64,000 nt of DNA. It comes from JAGGAG01 sp964638035. Lineage in GTDB: Bacteria > Gemmatimonadota > Gemmatimonadetes > Gemmatimonadales > GWC2-71-9. The translations under genes were made by a program, and so were the position numbers. The notes below the pieces were generated by a model, which was given only the letters and a program-made list of their open reading frames with translations, did no database searches and was not told where the DNA came from. The DNA is taken from contig CAZWXD010000014.1 of assembly GCA_964638035.1 (NCBI GenBank), forward strand, positions 15,788-79,787. The letters run 5' to 3'. This document shows positions 51,859 to 60,445 of this stretch, piece after piece (position 1 is the first letter of the stretch; each line of letters begins with the position of its first letter).

Positions 51859-53016
51859 TCAGGGGTGCGGGCGCCGGGCCGCCTCGTACTCTGCCAGCAG
51901 TTGCGCCCGGCGGGTCCGGTACTGCGCCCACTCATCGGCACCCACCTCGACCTCGCGCCCGTCATACTCCCGGTCGAGCCGGGCCAGCTGCTCGATGAGC
52001 ATTGCTGGCGCCTGGGGCACCGCGGCCGCTCGCGCCATTGGTGCACTCCCCCGTGGCCGGCGGAACACCCACAAGGCCGTGGCCACCAGCGCCAGGCCCA
52101 GGAGCGCAGCCAGCGCATACTGGATCCTGGCGCCGGTCCTGGCTGGCGCCGGGACGCGTATGACCACGTCGCCGGGAGGAAGACCGGTTCCGACCCAACG
52201 CCGGTAGGCGCGGCCGTCAATGATGGCGCTGTCGGTCGGGGCAAACCCGGTACTCGTGACGCGGGCACCGGGTTCCTCCAGCAGCACCACCACGCTGTCC
52301 GCGCCGTGGTCGAGCGGGACGACATAGCGGTCGCGGCCCGCGGGCAGGGTGTAGGTGATGATGAGTTGTCGCTCGCCCGGCGGGAAGGGGGAGGTGATGC
52401 CCATCGTGTCACCCGACAACGCCACCGCCGCCGGCGAGATCTCGCCGTCCTCCACGTGGAACCCAGCGACGCCGTCCGGCAGGCGCATGCGGAACGCCGG
52501 GCTGCCGGTGTCCGCTGCCACCCGCGTGACGCTGCCGCGGTTCTGCAGCACGATCAGGTCGAGTGCCCCGCGCACCCCGCCCTGCCCGGCGCGGTTCATC
52601 ACGAGGAACCGGGCGCCGAGCGCGACCGGGGCACTGGACGACGTGTCGGCCGCCATGACCAGGAGCGTGGTGTCTGGTGCGTCTGGAAGGAGCCGGACGG
52701 GCCGGGAGGTGTACTCGATGCCACTGTACCGGGCCGTCACCAGAAGCACGGATGCGGTGTCGGGCCGAGCCTGGAACTGGAACCGGCCATCGGCGCCAGT
52801 GAGCACGGAATCGACGGGCCCCTGGAAGGCCGCGCCCAGCCGGTGCAGCACCACCCGGGCACGTGCCAGGGGCAGTGTGTCCGTCCCCACGACGTGGAAT
52901 GCATGTCCGCCAACGCGGATGGGGCGCTGCGCCTCGAGGGGTGACACCGTGCACGGGAGCAGCCCCACCATGGCTGCCCAGGCCAGCACCAGTGCGTGGG
53001 AAGGGCTACGGCGCAA
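51859..53016 (-). CDS. Exported membrane protein with carboxypeptidase-regulatory-like domain
   Basis: A 385-residue protein: signal sequence (ALVLAWAAMVGLLPC), a CarboxypepD-reg-like domain (LPLARARVVLHRLG, GADGRFQFQA), a second beta-rich domain (VEDGEISPAAVALSGDTMG, in part), one transmembrane helix (ALAALLGLALVATALWVF) and a basic/coiled tail of about 70 residues. Start TTG 53016 overlaps the preceding gene's stop; GTG 52989 is an alternative. The tail faces the cytoplasm. Role unknown. Confidence 0.65.
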   Translation of the reverse strand: MRRSPSHALVLAWAAMVGLLPCTVSPLEAQRPIRVGGHAFHVVGTDTLPLARARVVLHRLGAAFQGPVDSVLTGADGRFQFQARPDTASVLLVTARYSGIEYTSRPVRLLPDAPDTTLLVMAADTSSSAPVALGARFLVMNRAGQGGVRGALDLIVLQNRGSVTRVAADTGSPAFRMRLPDGVAGFHVEDGEISPAAVALSGDTMGITSPFPPGERQLIITYTLPAGRDRYVVPLDHGADSVVVLLEEPGARVTSTGFAPTDSAIIDGRAYRRWVGTGLPPGDVVIRVPAPARTGARIQYALAALLGLALVATALWVFRRPRGSAPMARAAAVPQAPAMLIEQLARLDREYDGREVEVGADEWAQYRTRRAQLLAEYEAARRPHP

Positions 53017-53497
53017 ACCGCCCGAAGTCCTGCGGGTCCAGCTTCTCGAGGTAGTGCCTCAGGGAATCGGGATCAACGCCGGGATCAGGGCCGGGCTCGC
53101 CCGTTTCCACACCGGCCTCGTCGAAGAGTGCCTCGGAGGCAAAGATGGGCGCGTGGAGGCGCAGGGCGAGCGCGATGCTGTCCGAGGGCCTGGCATCCAC
53201 CTGGAACACGTGGTCGGCCCGGTCAATGACCAGTTCGGCAAAGTAGGTGTTGTCCTTCACCGCCAGGATCAGGACGCGTCGCAGGGTGCCGCCCAGCCCG
53301 GTGAGCACCTGCTTGAAGAGGTCATGTGTCAGGGGGCGCTGCGCGTGGATCCCTTGCATCTCCATGGCGATCGCGTTGGCCTCGGCGGGACCGATCCAGA
53401 TGGGAATCACGCGCGTCCCGCCCTTCTCCCGCAGGAGCACGACCGGCGAGTTGCTCGCCCGGTCCACCCGGATGTCCTGGACGGTGACCTCGATCAC
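53006..53497 (-). CDS. Bifunctional nuclease-family (DUF151) protein
   Basis: A 163-residue protein of the PF02577/DUF151 family: RVIPIWIGPAEANAIAM, RPLTHDLF and ARPSDSIALALRL are its hallmarks. Related plant and bacterial proteins have nuclease activity; the bacterial role is unclear. GTG 53497 has a GGGCGG ahead. It lies 20 bases downstream of metK. Confidence 0.85.
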   Translation of the reverse strand: MIEVTVQDIRVDRASNSPVVLLREKGGTRVIPIWIGPAEANAIAMEMQGIHAQRPLTHDLFKQVLTGLGGTLRRVLILAVKDNTYFAELVIDRADHVFQVDARPSDSIALALRLHAPIFASEALFDEAGVETGEPGPDPGVDPDSLRHYLEKLDPQDFGRFAP

Positions 53498-53517
53498 GCG
53501 ACCGCCCGGCGGGCCCC

Positions 53518-54726
53518 CTAGCGAAGGGCCCTGAGGAGGGCCGCCGCGCGATCGGTCCGCTCCCAGGTGAACAGGTCCACCGACTTGCCGGCCACGCGTG
53601 CCGTCGCCGGCTTCCGGCCGAAGTGCCCGTAGGCCGCCGTGGCGCTGTAGATGGGCTTCCGGAGTTTGAGGGCGGCGATGATGCCCCGCGGCGTGAGGTC
53701 GAACACGTCGCGCACCGCGCGCTCGATCCGGGCATCGGGCACCACGCCGGTCCCGAAGGTCTGCACCAGGACCGACACGGGCTCCGCCACGCCGATGGCG
53801 TACGCCACCTGCACCTCGCACCGGCGGGCAAGCTTGGCCGCCACGATGTTCTTCGCGACCCAGCGCATGGCGTACGCCGCGGAGCGGTCCACCTTGGACG
53901 GGTCCTTGCCACTGAAGGCACCCCCGCCGTGGCGGGCCATCCCGCCGTAGGTGTCCACGATGATCTTGCGTCCCGTGAGGCCGGCGTCGCCGTGCGGGCC
54001 GCCGATCACGAACCGGCCCGTGGGGTTGATGAAGAACTCCACGCCGCGGCTGGCCATGCGGAAGCGCTCGAGGACCGGCTTGATCACCTCGTTGATCACG
54101 GTGGAGCGGATGGTCCCCTGGGCCAGCTCGCGCCCGTTCCAGCGATCGGCGTGCTGGGTGGACACCACCACGGTCCGGACCGCCCGGGGCCGGTCGCCCT
54201 CGTACTCCACCGACACCTGGGACTTGCCATCGGGGCGGAGCCAGCCAATGGGCTCCTCGTCCCGTGTGCCCTTCCGCACGGCGGCCAGGCGCTCGGCAAT
54301 CCGGTGCGCCAGCATGATCGGAAGCGGCATGAGCTCCCGGGTCTCGTCGCAGGCATACCCGAACATCATGCCCTGGTCCCCCGCTCCCTCGCGATCCACC
54401 CCCATCGCGATGTCCGGCGACTGCCGGTCGATGGAGCTGAGCACCGCGCAGGTGCGGCCGTCGATGCCGTAGTTGGCATCGGTGTAGCCGATCCGGTCGA
54501 GGGTCTGCCGCACGATGTCGGGGATGTGCACGTACGTGCTCGTGGTGATCTCCCCTGCCACCACCGCCATGCCGGTGGTGACCAGGGTCTCGCATGCGAC
54601 GCGTGCCGGGGCATCCCGCGTGAGGATGGCGTCGAGGACGCCATCGGAGATCGCATCCGCAACCTTGTCGGGGTGGCCCTCGGTGACGGATTCGGAGGTG
54701 AAGACGTGGCGGCTGGCTCGTGCCAT
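53518..54726 (-). CDS. metK: S-adenosylmethionine synthetase
   Basis: A 402-residue enzyme making SAM from methionine and ATP. Motifs: ESVTEGHPDKVADAISD (in part GHPDK), GAGDQGMMFGYA, and GGGAFSGKDPSKVDRSAAY (in part). Start ATG 54726 is followed by RASRHVFTSES. No SAM riboswitch is seen in the 49-base gap to ptsI, so expression probably comes from the upstream PTS transcript. Confidence 0.97.
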   Translation of the reverse strand: MARASRHVFTSESVTEGHPDKVADAISDGVLDAILTRDAPARVACETLVTTGMAVVAGEITTSTYVHIPDIVRQTLDRIGYTDANYGIDGRTCAVLSSIDRQSPDIAMGVDREGAGDQGMMFGYACDETRELMPLPIMLAHRIAERLAAVRKGTRDEEPIGWLRPDGKSQVSVEYEGDRPRAVRTVVVSTQHADRWNGRELAQGTIRSTVINEVIKPVLERFRMASRGVEFFINPTGRFVIGGPHGDAGLTGRKIIVDTYGGMARHGGGAFSGKDPSKVDRSAAYAMRWVAKNIVAAKLARRCEVQVAYAIGVAEPVSVLVQTFGTGVVPDARIERAVRDVFDLTPRGIIAALKLRKPIYSATAAYGHFGRKPATARVAGKSVDLFTWERTDRAAALLRALR

Positions 54727-54775
54727 CGGGGTCGTCGCTGTGCTGGAGGAAGGCAGGCGCGGGACGGTCCCGCGG

Positions 54776-56587
54776 TCAGGAATGCGGCAAGCTAATGACG
54801 CGCGCAGGCCCCGGCAACGCGCTGTGCGGGTCCACGAGGCGCAGGTCGAGGTGCGGGCCGACCGCCTCGCGCAGGGCGGCATCGACGTCCGCCGGGTCGC
54901 GCGCCTGGAGCGCCGCGTCCGCCGCTGCACGTGCGGCGTCCAGCGGCACGCTCCGGATGACCCACTTCACCATGGGGATGGCCGGCGGGCCCACGCTGAA
55001 GGTGCGGAAGCCCAGGCCAAGCAGCAGCACGATGCTGAGCGGTTCCGATGCCATCTCGCCACAGACGCTGGCAGGCAGGCCCCGTGCGCCCGCGGCGCGC
55101 ACCACGGCAGACAGCTGGCGCACCACGGCGGGATGGTGCGGCGTGAAGCGATCGGCCAGGCGGGCGTTGCCCCGGTCGATCGCCAGGGTGTACTGGGTCA
55201 GGTCGTTGCTCCCCACCGAGAAAAAGTCGCTCACTTCGGCGAGCCGGTCCGCAATCATGACGGCCGCCGGCGTCTCGATCATCACGCCGACCCGAAGGTC
55301 CTCGGCGGCCTTCACGCCATTGGCGCGAAGGCGGGCCCGCTCCTCGTCAATCAGGGCACGGGACTGCAGCACCTCGTCCACCCGCGTCACCAGCGGCAGC
55401 ATGAGCTGCACGTTGCGCTCCGCGGCCGCGCGAAGGACGGCGCGGATCTGGGTCCGGAAGATCTCCGGCTGGTCGAGGCAGACCCGGATCGATCGCCAGC
55501 CGAGGAACGGGTTGGCCTCCTGCGGCATGCGGAACGCAACGGGGAACTTGTCACCGCCCAGGTCATAGGAGCGGATGATCACCGGATGCCGGGGAAACGC
55601 CAGCGCCACCCGCCGGAAGTAGGCGAGCTGCTCCTGCTCCGTGGGGAGTGCCGCCCGCCCAGTCAGCAGGAACTCCGTCCGGAGCAGGCCAACGCCGTGG
55701 GCACCGGACCGGACGGCTGCCTCGATCTCGTCGGGGAGGTCCACGTTTCCCATGAGGGTGCACACCACGCCGTCCGGCGTCTCGGCGGGGAGGGCGAGGA
55801 TGCCTTCGAGCTGGAACTCGAGCCGGTGCCGGCGGCTGATGGCAACCTTGGCCTGTTCGAGTTCCTGCGGGGTGGGATCCACCACCACGAGACCACTCTG
55901 CCCATCGAGCATCACCATCGTGCCGTCGGGAACCCGCTCCAGCGCGCCTGCTGCACCCATCACCGCCGGGATGCCAAGGGAGTGGGCCAGGATCGCGGCG
56001 TGGGAGGTGCGGGTGCCCTCCTCACTCAGGATGCCGGCGACGTGCTCGCGGTCGAGTTGCACTGCCAGGCCAGGGGACACCTCGTGCGCCACGATGATGA
56101 CCTGCTCGTCAGCGGGCAGCGACCAGATCTCCTCATCGGCCTTCCCAGTCAGCGCGCGCAGCATCCTCACCTGGATGGCATGCAGGTCGGCGATGCGATC
56201 GCGAAGCTGGGCGCTCTGCCGGCCGGACCAGAGGGCCTGGAGTTCCAGGGCCTTGAACTCGTAGGCGGTCTCCGCACTCATCTTGTTGTTGCGGATCACC
56301 GTCTCGACGCCGGACAGGAACTCCTCGTCCTGGGCCAGGAGGATCTGGGCGTCGAAGATCCGGGCCTCTTCCTCCCCGGCACGTTCCAGCACCCGGCGAC
56401 CGAGCACTTCGAGGTGGCCGACAATCACCGCCACCGCCTCGCGCAACCGCAGCACCTCGCCCTCGACCTGGTCCTCCTCGACGGTGCGGTCCGGGACCTC
56501 CGGGAAGCCGGACTGCACCAGGACCGCGCGCGCCACGGCCACGCCCGGGGAGACACCGACGCCGCGAAGCACCCGGCCCGTGCTCAC
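54776..56587 (-). CDS. ptsI: PTS enzyme I (phosphoenolpyruvate-protein phosphotransferase)
   Basis: A 603-residue PTS entry enzyme. The phosphohistidine loop GTRTSHAAILA has His196; the PEP-binding C-domain holds GLLRTEFL and GSNDLTQYTLA, and ends with CGEMAS. No GAF domain, so it is standard EI rather than the nitrogen PTS PtsP. The start ATG 56587 overlaps the HPr gene stop. It lies with its own HPr, EIIA-EIID and HPr kinase. Confidence 0.95.
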   Translation of the reverse strand: MSTGRVLRGVGVSPGVAVARAVLVQSGFPEVPDRTVEEDQVEGEVLRLREAVAVIVGHLEVLGRRVLERAGEEEARIFDAQILLAQDEEFLSGVETVIRNNKMSAETAYEFKALELQALWSGRQSAQLRDRIADLHAIQVRMLRALTGKADEEIWSLPADEQVIIVAHEVSPGLAVQLDREHVAGILSEEGTRTSHAAILAHSLGIPAVMGAAGALERVPDGTMVMLDGQSGLVVVDPTPQELEQAKVAISRRHRLEFQLEGILALPAETPDGVVCTLMGNVDLPDEIEAAVRSGAHGVGLLRTEFLLTGRAALPTEQEQLAYFRRVALAFPRHPVIIRSYDLGGDKFPVAFRMPQEANPFLGWRSIRVCLDQPEIFRTQIRAVLRAAAERNVQLMLPLVTRVDEVLQSRALIDEERARLRANGVKAAEDLRVGVMIETPAAVMIADRLAEVSDFFSVGSNDLTQYTLAIDRGNARLADRFTPHHPAVVRQLSAVVRAAGARGLPASVCGEMASEPLSIVLLLGLGFRTFSVGPPAIPMVKWVIRSVPLDAARAAADAALQARDPADVDAALREAVGPHLDLRLVDPHSALPGPARVISLPHS

Positions 56588-56850
56588 GTCTCGCCGAACC
56601 CCGCTGCGACGAGCTGCGCGATGGCCTCGAGCGCCTCCACCTCGTCAGGGCCCGTGGCGCGCACGACGATGCTGCTGCCGCACTCGGCCGCGAGCATCAT
56701 CACGCCCATGATGCTCTTCCCGTTGATGGCCATGCCGTCCTTCGCGATTTCCACCTCGCTCTGGAAGCGGGCCGCAAGCCGCACGAGCTGCGCGGCGGGG
56801 CGGGCGTGCATGCCGAGCGAGTTCACGATCTCCAGCGTCCGTTCGGTCAC
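56584..56850 (-). CDS. ptsH: PTS phosphocarrier HPr
   Basis: An 88-residue HPr with both control sites: His15 in SLGMHARPA (phosphate relay) and Ser46 in NGKSIMG (target of HPr kinase). GTG 56850 overlaps the EIID stop (GTGA). The presence of HprK upstream supports Ser46 phosphorylation. Confidence 0.97.
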   Translation of the reverse strand: MTERTLEIVNSLGMHARPAAQLVRLAARFQSEVEIAKDGMAINGKSIMGVMMLAAECGSSIVVRATGPDEVEALEAIAQLVAAGFGET

Positions 56851-57581
56851 GTGAGGAACCTCGCAGCCAGGAGCACCAGGACCAGGAGCACCACCGTCAG
56901 CCTGAGGGCCGTGACGCGGCCGCCTGCCAGCCGCTGCAGGAGCAGGCCGCCTGCCACGACCGTGAGCGCCGCACCGGCCAGGGCCGGCCCGTGTTCCCCG
57001 ACCAGCCAGTCGGCCGCGAGGGGGAGTGCCACGCCCACGGCAAACGCCGCCGGGCCCCCGATGCGTTCCGCCGCCCGTGGCAACCAGGAGCGGCCCACCG
57101 CCGCCCCCACCTGCATCCCCTCGCGCAGCCCGGTGCGGAGCGACCAGGCCGTCACCAGCGCCCGCACCACGTTATAGCCCACCAGCAGCAGGGCAACGGC
57201 CCGGAGTCCGGCGCCCGTCGCCACCAGCGCCAGCGCGACACCGGACAAGAGGGGCACCATGCCCGCCCAGAAGAAGCGGTCCCCCAGGGCACCCAGCGGC
57301 CCGGCCAGCGCCGTGCGGAGGCGCTGGACCTGGGCGCCCGGCACACCCTCAAGTTCTGCGGTGGCCAGTGCCCCCACGGCGAGCCCCGCCACGTTGGGGT
57401 TGCTGTTGAAGAACTCCGCCGACCGCGCCACGGCCTCGGAGTGCCGGCCCCGGTCGCGCTGCAGCAGCTCCGCCAGGATCGGCTGTGCCGCCCACGCCAT
57501 GCCCACCCCGATCATCCGCTCGTGGTTCCAGTTGGCCTGGATCGCGTACAGCCGCGCGAGGGTCAACCAGGGCGTCCTCAC
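56847..57581 (-). CDS. PTS mannose-family EIID-like subunit
   Basis: About 244 residues. The N-terminal WNHERMIGVGMAWA block and FFNSNPNVAGLAVGA are typical of IID; four or five helices follow. IID partners IIC to move sugar across the membrane. GTG 57581 overlaps the IIC stop (GTGA). Confidence 0.9.
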   Translation of the reverse strand: MRTPWLTLARLYAIQANWNHERMIGVGMAWAAQPILAELLQRDRGRHSEAVARSAEFFNSNPNVAGLAVGALATAELEGVPGAQVQRLRTALAGPLGALGDRFFWAGMVPLLSGVALALVATGAGLRAVALLLVGYNVVRALVTAWSLRTGLREGMQVGAAVGRSWLPRAAERIGGPAAFAVGVALPLAADWLVGEHGPALAGAALTVVAGGLLLQRLAGGRVTALRLTVVLLVLVLLAARFLT

Positions 57582-58267
57582 CGGCCCAGCCCCACCAGCA
57601 CGGCAATGATGCCGACCGACAGGCCCGCGACGAGGAGCCGCCGGGCGAGTCCCTTGCCAGCCGAGCGCACGGCACCACCCAGGGCGGCCGCCAAGGCTCC
57701 GCCGGCAGCCACGGCGAGCGCGACCGTTTCCCAGGCATGCGGCATGGGCTGCACCCGGCGGAGCGCCACGGCCAGGACGAGCCCCAGCGCCGTGAGCCCG
57801 AGGCCGCGCACGACGTCGCGCGTGATGCCACCCCACCAAAGCCCTCGGATGGCACTGGCCTGGCCCGCCGCGAGGGCGGCCACCTTGCCCTGCAGGGCCT
57901 GCGCGTTGGCGGCGCGGAGCCTGAGCATCGACCATCCACCCAGGGCTGCGAGACCGAGGCCGAGCAGCACCGCCAGGCCGGCCCGCGCGGGCCACGCCGT
58001 GCCGGCGGCCAGCGTCACGGCTGCCACGGTCGCGGGACCATAGTCGGGGTAGCGAGTCGCACCCACCGGCAGGACGTCCAGGGCGAACAACTCGAAGATC
58101 GCGCCCAGGGCAAGGCCCGTGGGTGCGTCACCAGCCAGCCAGCCGGCGATTCCACCCGCGACCAGGGGGCGCGCGAGCATGGCCTGCGGCCAGGTCACGA
58201 GGTCCACGGCCACCACGGTACCCCACGCGAGCAGGAGCACCAGGGTGACGGGAGCGACCGAGCTCAT
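57578..58267 (-). CDS. PTS mannose-family EIIC-like membrane subunit
   Basis: A 229-residue integral membrane protein of seven or more helices, with the PTS-IIC patterns PLVAGGIAGWLAGD, GAIFELFALDVLPVGATRYPDYGP (in part). It forms the translocation channel with IID. ATG 58267 overlaps the IIB stop (ATGA). Confidence 0.88.
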   Translation of the reverse strand: MSSVAPVTLVLLLAWGTVVAVDLVTWPQAMLARPLVAGGIAGWLAGDAPTGLALGAIFELFALDVLPVGATRYPDYGPATVAAVTLAAGTAWPARAGLAVLLGLGLAALGGWSMLRLRAANAQALQGKVAALAAGQASAIRGLWWGGITRDVVRGLGLTALGLVLAVALRRVQPMPHAWETVALAVAAGGALAAALGGAVRSAGKGLARRLLVAGLSVGIIAVLVGLGR

Positions 58268-58740
58268 CGGAGCCGCCCCAGGGGCACCGGCACGGTGGTG
58301 GGCAGGTCCTGGCCCGTGATGACCGCTCCCTCCTCTGCCAGTTGGTGCAGCAGCGCGTCCTCATCGGGGCCCAGGTACACATAGGGCAGGCGCTCGGTGC
58401 GACCCGGACGATGGTGGATGCCGCCCAGGTTGAGCTGCCGCGCCAGGTCGGGTTCGCGGCGAAAGAGGTGGGCTGCCGCCTCGATGCTGCCCACCACCAC
58501 GGCGGTACGCACCGGGTCACCAGCCCACTCGCGCAGGCGCGCCCCTGCCGCCGCCACCGGCGCGAAGACCAGGTCCATGCCCGCTGGCATCACCATGCGG
58601 TAGAGGTCCTGTTCCCAGGGTGCGGCCGCGACCTCATCGTCGGCGAGGACGATGCGCCCCAGCCGGAGTCCCTGGCCCCAACCCAGCACCACCTGGCCAT
58701 GCACCAGCCGGTCATCCACGCGGACCAGGTCCAGCGTCAT
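58264..58740 (-). CDS. PTS mannose-family EIIB subunit
   Basis: A 158-residue cytoplasmic subunit: RVDDRLVHGQV holds the phosphorylated His14, typical of mannose IIB. The C-terminal LPYVYLG and VITGQDLPTT complete the fold. ATG 58740 overlaps the EIIA stop region (ATGA). Confidence 0.92.
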   Translation of the reverse strand: MTLDLVRVDDRLVHGQVVLGWGQGLRLGRIVLADDEVAAAPWEQDLYRMVMPAGMDLVFAPVAAAGARLREWAGDPVRTAVVVGSIEAAAHLFRREPDLARQLNLGGIHHRPGRTERLPYVYLGPDEDALLHQLAEEGAVITGQDLPTTVPVPLGRLR

Positions 58741-59162
58741 CCGGAGACCTTGATGGCCTTCTCTCCCGCATCGGCTGCCCGGGTCGCGGCCGCGTCCAGC
58801 GAGCCCTCGCGATGGAAGACGAAGTCGAGCAGCATGGCGAGGTTGACGCCGGTCACCACGCGCACGTTCTTCCGCTCGCGCAGGCGCCGCAGCACGGCGA
58901 AGAGGCATGAGCCGCTGGCCATGTCCACGAAGACCACTGTCGGGTCATCGCCCACGGCATCATTGACCCGCGCCTCCAGGTCGGTGCGGCCACACCCGGC
59001 GTTCGAGACCGGCGTCAGTACCCCCGAGAGGCCCGCGATCTGCTCGGTCGCCTCGACCAGCGCAGCCGCGAGCGGGCCATGGCACACCACGACGCCGCGC
59101 AGCAGGGCCGCACCGGCCGCCTCACCGGCCGCGCCGCCCCCGGGCGCCGTCGCGTCACTCAT
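58737..59162 (-). CDS. PTS mannose-family EIIA subunit
   Basis: A 141-residue EIIA: GVVVCHGPLAAAL carries His28, the phospho-acceptor, with DMASGSCLFAVLR and VVTGVNLAMLL later. It receives phosphate from HPr and passes it to IIB. The Gly/Ala-rich N-terminal 20 residues are an unstructured leader. ATG 59162 overlaps the hprK stop. Confidence 0.92.
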   Translation of the reverse strand: MSDATAPGGGAAGEAAGAALLRGVVVCHGPLAAALVEATEQIAGLSGVLTPVSNAGCGRTDLEARVNDAVGDDPTVVFVDMASGSCLFAVLRRLRERKNVRVVTGVNLAMLLDFVFHREGSLDAAATRAADAGEKAIKVSG

Positions 59163-60120
59163 AGTCTTCCTGCAGGTAGGACCGCACGCCCCGCTTCTCC
59201 TTCATGTTCCGGATGAGGCGCTCGTTGAACGCGGCGGCCACGTCCACGCCCGAGAACCGCAGCAGGTGCATCATCGAGACGACCTCGGAGACCACCGTGA
59301 TGTTCTTCCCGGGGTTGAGCGGCACGACGACCCGGGGGATCGAGACGCCGAGGATCTCGGTGGACTGGTGGGCCAGGCCGGTGCGCTCCGCGGCGTCCTG
59401 TGCGCTCTCCCAGTCCTCGAGCTGCACCACCACCTCGATGCGCTTCTGCTGCCGGACGGCGCGGATCCCGAACAACGCCTGCACGTCGATCAGCCCGATG
59501 CCGCGGATCTCCATGTGGTGCGCCGCGAGTTCATGGCCCCGGCCAATGAGGACATCACCACCGCGCCGGGTCACCTGCACCACGTCGTCGGCCACGAGCC
59601 GGTGGCCACGCTCGACGAGGTCCAGCACGCACTCACTCTTGCCGATGCCCGAGCGCCCCACGAAGAGGAGGCCGACGCCGTACACGTCGGCCAGTGACCC
59701 GTGCAGGGTCGTGCGGGGGGCGAACGCCTCCTCCACCAGCGGCTTGATGCGCCGGTAGAACTCGGAGGTCTTGAGCTGGGAGCGGAGGACCGGCACGCCG
59801 CGATCCCGGGCCAGTTCCAGGAGTTCCTCCGGCACGGGCAAGCCCTTCGTCACGAAGAGGCACGGGAGGTCGAAGCCGAAGAACTGCTCCAGCCGCTTGC
59901 GCCGCTCCCCGGCCTCGAGCCCCTGGAGGAAGGTGATCTCGGTCTCGCCCAGGACGTGCAGCCGCTGGGGCGCAAAGCGGCCGGTGTACCCCGCCAGGGC
60001 GAGCCCCGGGCTGGCCACCTCGGGAAAGGGAAGCGGGCGGTCGAGCCCCGCGTCCCCGGTCAGGACCTCGAGCTGGAGCGGGTCGTCCTGGCGCCCGATG
60101 AAGTCACGAAGGCGGAGCAT
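59155..60120 (-). CDS. hprK: HPr kinase/phosphorylase
   Basis: A 321-residue HprK/P: N-terminal domain, then the P-loop GRSGIGKSE (155-163), the capping region, and the C-terminal HprK signature EIRGIGLIDV. It phosphorylates and dephosphorylates HPr Ser46 in response to metabolites. The start at 60120 shares one base with the hpf stop. In this operon it sits with the PTS it regulates. Confidence 0.95.
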   Translation of the reverse strand: MLRLRDFIGRQDDPLQLEVLTGDAGLDRPLPFPEVASPGLALAGYTGRFAPQRLHVLGETEITFLQGLEAGERRKRLEQFFGFDLPCLFVTKGLPVPEELLELARDRGVPVLRSQLKTSEFYRRIKPLVEEAFAPRTTLHGSLADVYGVGLLFVGRSGIGKSECVLDLVERGHRLVADDVVQVTRRGGDVLIGRGHELAAHHMEIRGIGLIDVQALFGIRAVRQQKRIEVVVQLEDWESAQDAAERTGLAHQSTEILGVSIPRVVVPLNPGKNITVVSEVVSMMHLLRFSGVDVAAAFNERLIRNMKEKRGVRSYLQEDYE

Positions 60121-60431
60121 CAGCCGCCAGGCGCTTCGGCCCTGCGGGCACGCCGCCGGCCGGACGCCGTCTCGATCTGGCGCCGGACGCGCTCCTCCGC
60201 GCGGTCCAGCGCAGTCCGGTGATCCGACCCTTCACCGCTCGCGACCAGCATGTCGCCGCGTCCGTCCTGCAGCCGCAACTCGGCGGTGCTCACCTGCTTC
60301 TCCACCCCGAAGACCACGGTGCAGCCGATGGGGCGCTGGACCAGCGCGGCGACGCGCTGGGCGACCTGCTCCGCCCGCTCCTGCATCGCATCGGTGATCT
60401 CGCAGTGCAATGCCGTTACCGTCACCTGCAT
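60120..60431 (-). CDS. hpf: Short ribosome hibernation-promoting factor (HPF/RaiA)
   Basis: A 103-residue HPF/RaiA-family protein (VTVTALHCEITDAMQERAEQ, in part) with a basic C-terminal tail (GRRRARR). Short HPF promotes 100S ribosome dimers in stationary phase. hpf next to PTS/HPr-kinase genes recalls the rpoN-hpf-ptsN layout, but rpoN is absent here. Confidence 0.85.
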   Translation of the reverse strand: MQVTVTALHCEITDAMQERAEQVAQRVAALVQRPIGCTVVFGVEKQVSTAELRLQDGRGDMLVASGEGSDHRTALDRAEERVRRQIETASGRRRARRAEAPGG

Positions 60432-60445
60432 CGTGCCTCCTGGTG

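Noticed and set aside
54727..54775. SAM riboswitch before metK
   Set aside because: Only 49 bases lie between ptsI and metK, with no SAM aptamer pattern.
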